In this document: positions 49,075 through 57,109 of the stretch, in pieces | Position numbering within the stretch: position 1 is the stretch's first letter | How the letters are laid out: each line of letters begins with the position of its first letter | Origin: JBBSBL01 sp046330255 | Lineage (GTDB): Bacteria > Actinomycetota > Thermoleophilia > Solirubrobacterales > Solirubrobacteraceae | DNA: 64,000 bases | Assembly: GCA_046330255.1 (NCBI GenBank) | Contig: JAXLTC010000001.1 | Coordinates: forward strand, 620,001-684,000 | Reading direction: 5' to 3' | Notes under the pieces: generated by a model | Database searches by the model: none | The model's input: only the letters and a program-made list of their open reading frames with translations | Told to the model about the DNA's origin: nothing | Program-made: the position numbers and the translations under genes

Positions 49075-49111
49075 GCGAAAGCCTCCGGGCGCCGGGATCG
49101 GGTCCGGACGC

Positions 49112-49140
49112 AGGATGGCAGAGGCTTGACACCACGTCAA
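49112..49140 (-). promoter_or_regulatory. Promoter of the R2lox gene
   Basis: On the minus strand, -35 TTGACG (49135-49140) and -10 CATCCT (49112-49117) are 17 nt apart. The -35 forms one arm of the palindrome at 49126-49140. Confidence 0.55.
49126..49140. promoter_or_regulatory. Palindromic operator TTGAC-N5-GTCAA between R2lox and tetR
   Basis: TTGACACCACGTCAA is a perfect 5-bp arm palindrome in the 91-nt divergent gap. The plus-strand arm is a TTGACA -35 for tetR and the other arm is the -35 for R2lox, so one bound TetR dimer would block both. Candidate tetR -10 boxes GATACG (49151-49156) or TACGCT (49153-49158) place the start of transcription at the ATG. Confidence 0.65.
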
Positions 49141-49165
49141 AGTCACGCGGGATACGCTGGCGGCG

Positions 49166-49789
49166 ATGGCGACGCTGAGCCGGCGGACCGAGCCGCAGAG
49201 CGCCCGCCGGGCGCAGATCGAGCGCAGCGTGATCGAGGCCACGCAGCGGCTGCTGGAGCGCGGGACCCCCTATGCGGAGCTCAATGTCGAGCGCATCGCC
49301 AACGAGGCGGGCATATCGCGCACCGCGTTCTACTTCTACTTCCGCGACAAGCGAGAGCTCCTGATGCGGGCCACCGAGGAGGTGGCCGCCCGCCTCGAGG
49401 CGGAGGGCGAGCGCTGGCTGGACGGCGCCGGCGGTCCCGAGGAGCTCGAGCCCGCGCTGAGGCGTATCGCCGCGATCTACCGCGAGCACGGCCCGAGCCT
49501 GCGCGCCGTGGTCGAGACGTCGGCCTACGACGAGTCGGTCGCCGTCTTCTGGCGCGAGTTGATCGGCCGCTTCGTGACGCGCACCACGGCGCGGATCGAG
49601 GCCGAGCAGGCCGCCGGGCGCGCGAGCGCGGTCATCCCCGCTCAGGCGACCGCGTTCGCGCTCTGCTGGATGACCGAGCGCACCTGCTACGAGAGCCTCG
49701 CCCAGGGCGGTGCGATCGACGCGGCCCTCCCCGAGGCGCTCGCGGCCGTCTGGGTCGGCACCGTGTACGGACACGCGGGCGGCGACTGA
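49166..49789 (+). CDS. TetR-family transcriptional regulator
   Basis: The 207-residue regulator has an N-terminal HTH (ERIANEAGISRTAFYFYFRDKRELL, residues about 47-72) and a helical ligand-binding domain. It is divergent from the R2lox gene and shares its operator region, so it probably represses both. In the last 100 residues the fold is of the acyl-CoA-type TetR_C families, but the ligand is unknown. The ATG follows a -10 box by 7-9 nt, so the mRNA is probably leaderless. Confidence 0.9.
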   Translation: MATLSRRTEPQSARRAQIERSVIEATQRLLERGTPYAELNVERIANEAGISRTAFYFYFRDKRELLMRATEEVAARLEAEGERWLDGAGGPEELEPALRRIAAIYREHGPSLRAVVETSAYDESVAVFWRELIGRFVTRTTARIEAEQAAGRASAVIPAQATAFALCWMTERTCYESLAQGGAIDAALPEALAAVWVGTVYGHAGGD

Positions 49790-49799
49790 GACGCGGCGA

Positions 49800-50969
49800 T
49801 CAGCCGCCGGGTGCGATCCGCTCCCACTCGCCGGTCTCGATCTCGCGCCGCACCTCGACGTCGATTTCGTGCTCGGAGGTGTCCGGGTCCAGCCTGCGAA
49901 GCTGCCAAGCCCGCAGGCGGCGGAACTTGAGGATCTCGAGCGTGACCACCACGTAGACGCTGACCGCCAGCGCCGCCAGCCCGAGCGCGCCCATCACCAG
50001 CGACCAGCCGAGGTGGAAGCGGCCGTGGTGGTCGGAGTAGGGCACGAAGCGCAGGGCGACGGCGAGTCCCGCGAGCGCCGCCGCCCAGGCGTACAGGTAG
50101 GCGACGGTCCGCCGCGCGGAGAAGCCGATTCGCGCGAAGCGGTGATGGAAGTGGTTGGCGTCGGCCTCGTAGACCTTGCGCCCGTACTTGAGCCGCTTGG
50201 CGACCACGAACCCGGTGTCGAGGATCGGCACGGCGAGGATCACGAGCGGGACGATCAGCGCGATCACCGCGTTGGTCTTGAGCGTGCCCTGGACGGCCGC
50301 GGCTCCCAGCAGCAGCCCCAGGAGATTGGCCCCGGTGTCGCCCATGAAGACCGAGGCGGGCGGGAAGTTGTGCCACAGGAACCCGAACGCCGCCCCCGCC
50401 GTGAGCGCGGCCAGGATCCCGGCCGCATTGCGCTGGAGGTCGAACGCGATGATCGCGAAGGCGACCGCGCTGATCCCGCAGACGCCGGCCGCCAGCCCGT
50501 CGACCCCGTCGGACAGGTTGACCACGTTCATCAGCGCGACGAGCCCTACGACGGTCAGCGGTCCGCCGATCCCGTGCAGGTCGAGCGGCCCAAGGAACGG
50601 GATCGTGACGTTGTCGACCCGCACCCCCCCGAGGACCACGACCACGGCGGCGGCAACCTGGCCGAGCAGCTTCCATCCGGGCGCGAGCTCGACGACGTCG
50701 TCAACCGCCATCACGGCGGCGATCAGCGCCGCGCCACCGAGGATCCCGCGCGTCTCGCCGTCCAGCGGCAGGAACAGCAGCCCTGACAGGAGGGCGGCGG
50801 CCAGGATCGCGAGCCCGCCGAGTCGCGGCGTCGGCCTGTCCGACAGCCCCCGTGCGCGCGGCTGGTCGACGGCGCCGAGGCGCACCGCCAGCGCCGCGGC
50901 GAGCGGCGTCAGCAGCGCGGAAACGGCGCCGGCGACGAGAAAGGCGTAGAGGGCGTCGAGCTCGGACAT
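49800..50969 (-). CDS. wecA: UDP-GlcNAc:undecaprenyl-phosphate sugar-1-phosphate transferase (WecA/TagO type)
   Basis: The 389-residue membrane protein has about eleven helices and the polyprenyl-phosphate transferase motifs MAVDDVVEL, NVVNLSDGVDGLAAG, FMGDTGANLLG and NHFHHRFARIGFS. It attaches a sugar-1-phosphate to undecaprenyl phosphate, the first step of surface glycan or arabinogalactan-like linker assembly. A hydrophilic tail of about 40 residues ends the protein. In Actinobacteria this gene usually leads into the atp operon; here about 10 kb of other genes intervene. Confidence 0.9.
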   Translation of the reverse strand: MSELDALYAFLVAGAVSALLTPLAAALAVRLGAVDQPRARGLSDRPTPRLGGLAILAAALLSGLLFLPLDGETRGILGGAALIAAVMAVDDVVELAPGWKLLGQVAAAVVVVLGGVRVDNVTIPFLGPLDLHGIGGPLTVVGLVALMNVVNLSDGVDGLAAGVCGISAVAFAIIAFDLQRNAAGILAALTAGAAFGFLWHNFPPASVFMGDTGANLLGLLLGAAAVQGTLKTNAVIALIVPLVILAVPILDTGFVVAKRLKYGRKVYEADANHFHHRFARIGFSARRTVAYLYAWAAALAGLAVALRFVPYSDHHGRFHLGWSLVMGALGLAALAVSVYVVVTLEILKFRRLRAWQLRRLDPDTSEHEIDVEVRREIETGEWERIAPGG

Positions 50970-51052
50970 CGCGCGCCGCGGACAGGATGGCAGCCGGCCC
51001 CGACCCCGCGGCGACCAGCGGCCCGCGGACCGCCGCCGTCGCGCCGGCTCGT

Positions 51053-52345
51053 CTACACCGCCGCCGGCGCGGCCAGATGCGCGTAGAGCGGGTGGCGCTC
51101 GGCGATCGCGTCCACGCGCGCGCCGAGCTCGCCGCGCGCGGCGTCGAAGTCGCCGGCGGTCAGCGCCTCGGCGATGATCCGCCCGACCTCGGCGAAGTCC
51201 GGCGCGGTCAACCCGCGCGTGGCCAGCGCCGGGGTGCCGATGCGCAGCCCGGAGGTGACCATCGGCGGGCGCGGGTCGAACGGGACTGCGTTGCGGTTGA
51301 CGGTGATCCCGACGTCATGCAGGCGGTCCTCCGCCTGCTGGCCGTCGAGCTCCGAGGAGCGCAGGTCGCACAGGACGAGGTGGACGTCGGTGCCGCCGGT
51401 GAGCACGCTCACGCCGCCGCCCGCGCCGAGCAGCTCCTCGGCGACGGCCTGCGCGCCCTCCACGGTGCGCCGCTGACGCTCGCGGAACGCCTCGCCCTGC
51501 GCGATCCGCAGCGCGACGGCCTTGCCGGCGATGACGTGCATCAGCGGGCCGCCCTGCTGGCCCGGGAAGACCGCCGAGTTGATCTTCTTGGCCAGCTCCT
51601 CGCGGCAGAGGATCATCCCGCCGCGCGCGCCGCCGAGCGTCTTGTGGACGGTCGTGGTCACGACGTCCGCGTGCGGGACCGGGCTCGGGTGCAGGCCGGC
51701 CGCCACGAGACCGGCGAAGTGCGCCATGTCGACCAGGAGGCGGGCGCCGACCTCGTCGGCGATCTCGCGGAAGCGCGGGAAGTCCAGCACGCGCGGATAG
51801 GCGGACCAGCCCGCGATGATCAGCTTCGGGCGGCGCTCGCGCGCGATCCGCGCGACCTCGTCCATGTCGAGCGTGCTCGTCTCGCGCTGTACGCCGTAGG
51901 CGGCGACCTCGTACAGCCGGCCTGACACGTTGAGCCGCATGCCGTGCGTCAGGTGACCGCCATGCGCGAGCTCGAGTCCCAGGATCGTGTCGCCCGGGTC
52001 GAGCAGGGCGTGGTAGACGGCCGCGTTGGCCTGCGCGCCGGAGTGCGGCTGGACGTTGACGTGCTCGGCGCCGAAAAGCTCCTTGGCGCGCTCGATCGCG
52101 AGCGTCTCGGCGACGTCGACGAACTCGCATCCGCCGTAGTAGCGACGGCCGGGGTAGCCCTCCGCGTACTTGTTGGTCAGCACCGAGCCCTGGCACTCCA
52201 GCACGGCCTGTGGCACGAAGTTCTCGGAGGCGATCATCTCGAGCGTGCCCTGCTGCCGCCCCAGCTCGCCGGCGAGGACCTCGGCGATCGCGGGGTCGAC
52301 CTCCGCGAGCGGCCGGTCGAAGAAGTTCTCGGGGAGATCGGTCAT
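51053..52345 (-). CDS. glyA: Serine hydroxymethyltransferase
   Basis: The 430-residue PLP enzyme interconverts serine and glycine with tetrahydrofolate. Family motifs: MIASENFVPQAVLE, KYAEGYPGRRYYGGCE, VNVQPHSGAQAN and the PLP Lys in TTTVHKTLGGARGG. The ATG at 52345 gives the normal length and lies 7 nt after a TATCGT box, overriding an upstream in-frame start that would read into sua5. Confidence 0.97.
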   Translation of the reverse strand: MTDLPENFFDRPLAEVDPAIAEVLAGELGRQQGTLEMIASENFVPQAVLECQGSVLTNKYAEGYPGRRYYGGCEFVDVAETLAIERAKELFGAEHVNVQPHSGAQANAAVYHALLDPGDTILGLELAHGGHLTHGMRLNVSGRLYEVAAYGVQRETSTLDMDEVARIARERRPKLIIAGWSAYPRVLDFPRFREIADEVGARLLVDMAHFAGLVAAGLHPSPVPHADVVTTTVHKTLGGARGGMILCREELAKKINSAVFPGQQGGPLMHVIAGKAVALRIAQGEAFRERQRRTVEGAQAVAEELLGAGGGVSVLTGGTDVHLVLCDLRSSELDGQQAEDRLHDVGITVNRNAVPFDPRPPMVTSGLRIGTPALATRGLTAPDFAEVGRIIAEALTAGDFDAARGELGARVDAIAERHPLYAHLAAPAAV

Positions 52346-52352
52346 CGCGGCG

Positions 52353-52358
52353 ACGATA
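52353..52358 (-). promoter_or_regulatory. -10 box of glyA, likely leaderless
   Basis: TATCGT on the minus strand lies 7 nt upstream of the glyA ATG, in the 26-nt gap after sua5. No room exists for a glycine riboswitch. Confidence 0.5.
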
Positions 52359-52371
52359 CCAGCGGGCCCGC

Positions 52372-53004
52372 TCACCCCAGTGCCGCGTCGATCGCCCCGC
52401 GCGCGACCGCGCCCTCGCGGATCAGGACCCATTCGCCGCCGCTGTCGTAGGCACGCAGATCGACGACGGTCGAGGGGGTGCCCGGCGCCGGGCCGGCGTC
52501 GAGCACGAGGTCGGCGCCCTCACGGATCGAGCGCGGCACCTCCTCGGCGGACGCCGCGTCGGGCCCGCCCGAGACGTTGGCGCTCGACTGCAGCAGCGGC
52601 ACGCTCACGTCCGCGAGGGCGGCGATGCGATGGCCGAGCGCGGGCACGCGCAGGCCGAGCGTGTCCGGGTCGCCGGCGCAGGCCAGCGGCCACAGCCGCG
52701 CGGGGTTCGGCAGGAGCACGGTGACCGCGCCGGGCAGCAGGCGCCGGAGCGCCCGGAGCGTTCGCCCGCCCAGCGATCCCGGGAGCCCGGCGATCGCTCG
52801 CTCGCGGTCGAGCAGCATCACGGCCGCCGGTTTGCGCGGCGTCCGGCCCTTGAGCTCGTAGAGGCGGCGCACGGCGGCCTCGCTCCCGGGATCGCATGCC
52901 AGCCCGTAGACGGTGTCGGTGGGGAGCACGGCGACACCGGCGCCGGCGATGCAGCGCCCGAGGCTCGCCGCGTCCGTCGCGCTCAGCGCCCGCCGGCCGC
53001 TCAC
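52372..53004 (-). CDS. sua5: L-threonylcarbamoyladenylate synthase
   Basis: The 210-residue YrdC-domain protein makes threonylcarbamoyl-AMP for the t6A37 modification of ANN-decoding tRNAs. Motifs PTDTVYGLACDP, YELKGRTPRKP and SSANVSGGPD are present. It lacks the C-terminal Sua5 domain, so it is the short YrdC/TsaC-like form. The GTG start overlaps the prmC stop by 4 nt. Confidence 0.93.
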   Translation of the reverse strand: MSGRRALSATDAASLGRCIAGAGVAVLPTDTVYGLACDPGSEAAVRRLYELKGRTPRKPAAVMLLDRERAIAGLPGSLGGRTLRALRRLLPGAVTVLLPNPARLWPLACAGDPDTLGLRVPALGHRIAALADVSVPLLQSSANVSGGPDAASAEEVPRSIREGADLVLDAGPAPGTPSTVVDLRAYDSGGEWVLIREGAVARGAIDAALG

Positions 53005-53861
53005 CGCGCTCCGGTCACCACCCGCTCGATGCCCGCGAGGTCGGGGTGGGAGCGCACCCGGGGCCGGCCGGCGGCACGCAGCATCCGCACCACCTCGCCG
53101 GCCTGGCCCGCGCCGACCTCGAGCGCGAGCACTCGGACCTCGCGCGCCGAGGCCTGGGCGACGAGCCGCCGCACGAGCGCAAGGCCGTCGGGCCCGCCGG
53201 TGAGCGCGACGCGCGGCTCGTGCGCGGAGATCTCCCGCTGGAGCGTCTCGAGATCGCGCTCGGCGACGTAGGGCAGATTCGCCGCGACAACGTCGAACGG
53301 GCCGCCGACGGCGGCGAGCAGGTCGCCGCGCGCGAAGGAGACCGGAAGGCCGAGGCCCGTGGCGTTGGCGCGGGCGACGGCAAGCGCGCCCGCGCTGCGG
53401 TCGGTGGCGACCACCTCGAGGTCGGGGCGCTCGTCGGCCAGGGCGAGGGCGACCGCGCCGCTGCCGGTCCCCACGTCGCACACGCGCGCGCCCGGTCGCG
53501 CCGCGGCGGCCGCCACCTCGACCAGGAGCTCCGTCTCCGGTCGCGGCACCAGCACGCGCGGATCGACCGCGAGCTCCAGGCGACGGAAGCCCCGGCGCCC
53601 CGTGATGTAGGCGATCGGCTCGCGCGCCTCGCGACGGCGCAGCAGCGCCTCGAACCGCTCCAGCGCAGCCGCGGGAAGCTCACGGTCCGCTCCGGCGAGC
53701 AGCTCGGCCCGCGAGCAGCCCAGGACGTGCGCGAGCAGCACCTCGGCGTCGAGCCGCGGGGTGCCCGCGCCGGCCGCCTCCAGCCGCCGCCGCGCGACGG
53801 CGAGCGCCCCCCGCGCTCCCTCAGGCGACGGCCTGGGCCTCGAGGCGGCGGCGCTTCTCAT
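53001..53861 (-). CDS. prmC: Release factor glutamine methyltransferase
   Basis: The 286-residue SAM enzyme methylates the Gln of the release-factor GGQ motif. The N-terminal helical domain is followed by the SAM loop VCDVGTGSGAVALALA. The catalytic motif reads NLPY rather than the usual NPPY. It overlaps the prfA 3' end by 41 nt, which couples it to its substrate's gene; the other substrate, RF2, is also in this window. Confidence 0.93.
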   Translation of the reverse strand: MRSAAASRPRPSPEGARGALAVARRRLEAAGAGTPRLDAEVLLAHVLGCSRAELLAGADRELPAAALERFEALLRRREAREPIAYITGRRGFRRLELAVDPRVLVPRPETELLVEVAAAAARPGARVCDVGTGSGAVALALADERPDLEVVATDRSAGALAVARANATGLGLPVSFARGDLLAAVGGPFDVVAANLPYVAERDLETLQREISAHEPRVALTGGPDGLALVRRLVAQASAREVRVLALEVGAGQAGEVVRMLRAAGRPRVRSHPDLAGIERVVTGAR

Positions 53862-54870
53862 CGTCCTGCAGCGCGGCGGTCAGCTCGCCGAGATCGCCTT
53901 CCAGCACCTCGTCGAGATTGTGCAGGAGCAGGTTGATCCGGTGGTCCTTCACCCGCTTCTCCGGGAAGTTGTAGGTGCGGATCTTCTCCGCGCGCTCGCC
54001 GCTCCCGACCTGCGCCTGGCGGCTGGCGGCGAGCTCGGCCTGCTGCTCGGCGACGGCACGTTCGTAGAGGCGCGCGCGCAGCACGCGCATCGCCTTCTCC
54101 CGGTTCTGGAGCTGGGACTTCTCGTCCTGCATCGCGACCACGATCCCGGTCGGCCCGTGGGTGATCCGCACCGCCGAGTCGGTCGTGTTCACCGACTGGC
54201 CGCCGGGCCCGGAGGAGCGGTAGACGTCCACCTGCAGGTCGCCCGGGTCGACCTGCACGTCCACCTCCTCGGCCTCGGGCAGCACCGCGACGGTCGCCGT
54301 CGAGGTGTGGATCCGGCCCTGCGACTCGGTCTCCGGAACGCGCTGCACCCGGTGCGTCCCGCCCTCGAACTTGAAGATCGAGTACGCGCCGTCGCCCTTC
54401 ACCGCGAACGTGTAGCTGCCCTCGCCGGCGCTGATCGGCTCGACCTGGAAGCCGCGCGACTCGGCGTAGCGCGTGAGCATCCGGTAGAGGTCGCCCGCCC
54501 ACAGGCCGGCCTCCTCGCCCCCGGCGCCGGGGCGCAGCTCGACGATCACACCCTTGCGGTCGTTCGGGTCGCCCTCGACCATCGCCATGCGGATCTCGGA
54601 GTCGAGGCTCTCCCGCCGCGCACGGGCGGCCGCGAGCAGCTCCCGGGCCTCCGCGTCGTCGCCGCCCTCGTCGAGCAGCTCCAGCGCGCCCTGCTCGTCG
54701 TCCAGTGCCCGCCTCCACTCGCGGGCGAGCGCCGCCGCCGGCTCGAGCTCCGCGTACGCGCGCCCGGTCTCCGCGTAGCGCTCCCTGTCCCCGATCACCT
54801 CGGGGTCGCTCAGCTCGCTCTCCAGCTCCGCGAAGCGCGTCTCGATCCGCTCGACCAGCTGCTCGATCAC
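53821..54870 (-). CDS. prfA: Peptide chain release factor 1
   Basis: The 349-residue RF1 terminates at UAA and UAG. It has the PxT tripeptide (VPETESQGRIHTS region) and the catalytic GGQ in SSGPGGQSVNTTDSAVR. The GTG start lies 7 nt after a TAGACT box. The normal rpmE-DUF1385-prfA-prmC order is interrupted upstream by the GGDEF and AbiEi-like genes. Confidence 0.97.
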   Translation of the reverse strand: MIEQLVERIETRFAELESELSDPEVIGDRERYAETGRAYAELEPAAALAREWRRALDDEQGALELLDEGGDDAEARELLAAARARRESLDSEIRMAMVEGDPNDRKGVIVELRPGAGGEEAGLWAGDLYRMLTRYAESRGFQVEPISAGEGSYTFAVKGDGAYSIFKFEGGTHRVQRVPETESQGRIHTSTATVAVLPEAEEVDVQVDPGDLQVDVYRSSGPGGQSVNTTDSAVRITHGPTGIVVAMQDEKSQLQNREKAMRVLRARLYERAVAEQQAELAASRQAQVGSGERAEKIRTYNFPEKRVKDHRINLLLHNLDEVLEGDLGELTAALQDDEKRRRLEAQAVA

Positions 54871-54877
54871 CCCGCGG

Positions 54878-54883
54878 AGTCTA
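54878..54883 (-). promoter_or_regulatory. -10 box of prfA, likely leaderless
   Basis: TAGACT on the minus strand lies 7 nt upstream of the prfA GTG. Confidence 0.5.
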
Positions 54884-54912
54884 GGCGCGCGGCGCGGGCG
54901 CTCCGGCCGCGC

Positions 54913-55950
54913 TCAGGCGGCGACGGCCATCTCGGCGACGACCACGCGGTCGCGACCCTGCTGCTTGGCCGAGTAGAGCGCGACGTCGGCCGACTCGAGC
55001 GCGCGCTCGAGCGCGACGGGGACCGCGTCCGCGACGCTGACACCGAGCGAGATCGAGATCTCGATGCCGGCCGGCTGCGCCGTCGCGACGTCCTCCCTGA
55101 TCCGCTCGGCGACGATCGTGCACCCGTCCAGGCCGGTCCCGGGGAGCAGCACGAGAAACTCCTCGCCGCCCATCCGGTACACCGCGTCGCCGTCGCGGAC
55201 GCAGCCCTGGAGGATGTCGGCCACCTCCTTCAGCACGGCGTCGCCGACCGCGTGGCCGCGGGTGTCGTTGATCCGCTTGAAGTGGTCGATGTCGGCCATG
55301 ATCATCCCCACCTCGCGGGACTTGGTCTCGCCGTGGTGCGCGAGCTCCTCGAAGACGGGCCCCAGGGCCTTGCGGTTGAGCAGCCCCGTGAGCGGGTCGT
55401 GCGCGGCGTCGTTGCGGTGCTCCACATCGGACGCCATCAGCACCGAGCTGAGCATCACGACGCTCGCGAGCAGCGCCAGCGGGAAGATCAGGAGCTGAGG
55501 TCGGGCCGCCACCTCAGCCGGGTCCACGCCGACGGTCACGGCGACCATCAGCGCCGCGGTGTAGAGCAGGCCGGCGATCATGCCGCGGCGGTTGAAACGC
55601 GCCGCCAGGGTCGCCGCAGGGATCGCGAGCCACGCAACCGCCGGCGTGGCCGGCCCGCCGACCAGCGCGACGCTGACGGCGATGCACGCCTGTGAGATCG
55701 CCCATGACGCGGCCGCGCGGTACTCCGGATAGCGGGAGAGCTCGATCCCGTGGTCCGCGACGGCGAACGCCGCAGCGGCCACCAGCAGCGGGATCAGCGT
55801 CCAGAACCCGACCCACGGCCCGGCCGCGAGCAGCGCTCCGGCGAGCGTGATCATGACGACCCGCCGGGTGCGGCCGATGCGCAGGTCCATGTCCAGCAGC
55901 CGGCGCCGGTCCGCCTCTGTGGGGCATAGCCAGGTCCGCGGGGCGGACAT
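54913..55950 (-). CDS. Membrane-bound GGDEF diguanylate cyclase
   Basis: The 345-residue protein has about six N-terminal hydrophobic helices (around residues 30-185), then a GGDEF domain. That domain carries DPLTGLLNRKAL, ADIDHFKRINDTRGHAVGD and an active-type GGEEF in RMGGEEFLVLLPG. It would make c-di-GMP in response to a membrane signal. There is no RxxD inhibitory site in the expected place. The ATG at 55950 follows GATAAC by 6 nt. It is an accessory insertion before prfA. Confidence 0.9.
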   Translation of the reverse strand: MSAPRTWLCPTEADRRRLLDMDLRIGRTRRVVMITLAGALLAAGPWVGFWTLIPLLVAAAAFAVADHGIELSRYPEYRAAASWAISQACIAVSVALVGGPATPAVAWLAIPAATLAARFNRRGMIAGLLYTAALMVAVTVGVDPAEVAARPQLLIFPLALLASVVMLSSVLMASDVEHRNDAAHDPLTGLLNRKALGPVFEELAHHGETKSREVGMIMADIDHFKRINDTRGHAVGDAVLKEVADILQGCVRDGDAVYRMGGEEFLVLLPGTGLDGCTIVAERIREDVATAQPAGIEISISLGVSVADAVPVALERALESADVALYSAKQQGRDRVVVAEMAVAA

Positions 55951-56075
55951 GCAGGGGTTATCGACCGCGTCCCCATGCCCCTGTAGTGGTCGCAAGCGCC
56001 ACCCGCAGGCGCGTCTGCTCCCTTTCGGCACGCGGCGTGCCTCACACGCAACAGGCTTGCCGCCACGCTGGGGCG

Positions 56076-57043
56076 ATGCTGAGCGAAAGCGATCCTGATC
56101 CCGCTGAGCGGGACCAACAGCGATCTCGATCGATCGACGCGGCGACCGCGGAGCTCGCCGCACGGCAGCACGGCGTGGTGGCGCACCGCCAGCTCCTCGG
56201 CATCGGGGCGAGCGGCTCCGCGATCGGGCGGCGCGCCGCCCGCGGCGCACTGCACCCGTCCATCGAGGCGTATACGCGGTCGGGCACCCGGCGGTCTCGC
56301 TGCAAGGACGCTGGATGGCAGCCGTCCTCAGCGCAGGCGAAGCGGCCATCCTGAGCCACCAGACCGCGGCCTTCCTGCACGGACTCCTCCCTGCGGCCGG
56401 CCCGCCGATTCACGTAACCGCGCGCAAGCGAAAGCCCGGCGAGCCAGGCATCCTCGTCCACGGGTCCTCGCTGCCCGACGACGAGACCACCACCCGCGAC
56501 CGGATCCCCGTCACCGAGCCGATGCGAACGCTGGTGGATCTCGCGGCGGTCCTGAGCCCGCACCGTCTCCAGCGCGCCGCCGACCTCGCGCGCATCGGCG
56601 CGCCCGCGCGTCGACGGCGCCTCGAGGTGCTCCTCGCTCGCCACAGGGGCCGGCGCGGGACGGCCGCCCTGCGCGCGATCCTCGAAGCGGCCGAGCGCGA
56701 TGCCGCGATCCCCCGCAGCGAGCTCGAGAACCGGCTGCGGGCGATCGTGGCGAGCGCCGGCCTGCCGGCGCCGGAGGTCAACACCCGCGAGCGGACCACC
56801 GGCCGCCGCTACGAGCTGGACGCCTCGTGGCCGACCCGGCGGCTCGCGGTCGAGCTCGACGACTGGGAATCGCACGGCACGCGCCAGGCCTTCGAGGCCG
56901 ACCGCGAACGCGACCGCCGCCTCGCTGTCGCCGGCTGGCCCGTCATCCGAATCACCTGGCGCCAGCTGCGCGACGAGCCGGCGCTCGTCGCCGCCCACCT
57001 GCGCGCGCTCCTCACGGCGCTCGAAGGTCGAAACGCATTCTGA
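56076..57043 (+). pseudogene. Frameshifted AbiEi-like HTH / DUF559 gene (copy 2)
   Basis: Codons from the ATG at 56076 encode the AbiEi-like helix (LAARQHGVVAHRQLLGIG). At 56265-56267 the frame must change: reading GGC GTA TAC GCG from 56267 restores GVYAVGH, matching copy 1, and stays open through the DUF559 domain (RYELDASWPTRRLAVELDD, GWPVIRITWRQL) to 57043. Loss of one G from a GGG run explains it. This is either a real pseudogene or a sequencing error. The gene is on the plus strand, opposite to its neighbours, and sits between 21-bp inverted repeats. Confidence 0.82.
56092..56112 (+). repeat. Inverted repeat, left copy
   Basis: This 21-bp sequence begins ATCCTGATCCCGCTG and recurs inverted at 57045-57065 with one mismatch. 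Imperfect matching continues about 15 bp outward (GCT, AGCGA). The copy contains its own hairpin CCCGCTGAGCGGG and lies within the first codons of the AbiEi-like gene. Confidence 0.75.
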
Positions 57044-57044
57044 G

Positions 57045-57065
57045 CCCGCCCAGCGGGATCAGGAT
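57045..57065 (-). repeat. Inverted repeat, right copy
   Basis: This matches 56092-56112 in reverse complement at 20 of 21 positions. It begins 2 nt after the AbiEi-like gene's stop and contains the hairpin CCCGCCCAGCGGG. Confidence 0.75.
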
Positions 57066-57109
57066 GCATCTCGCTGGAGCGGCGGCCCCCACGCGGGCCC
57101 GCCCCCGTC

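Noticed and set aside
52346..52371. Glycine riboswitch before glyA
   Set aside because: Only 26 nt separate glyA from sua5.
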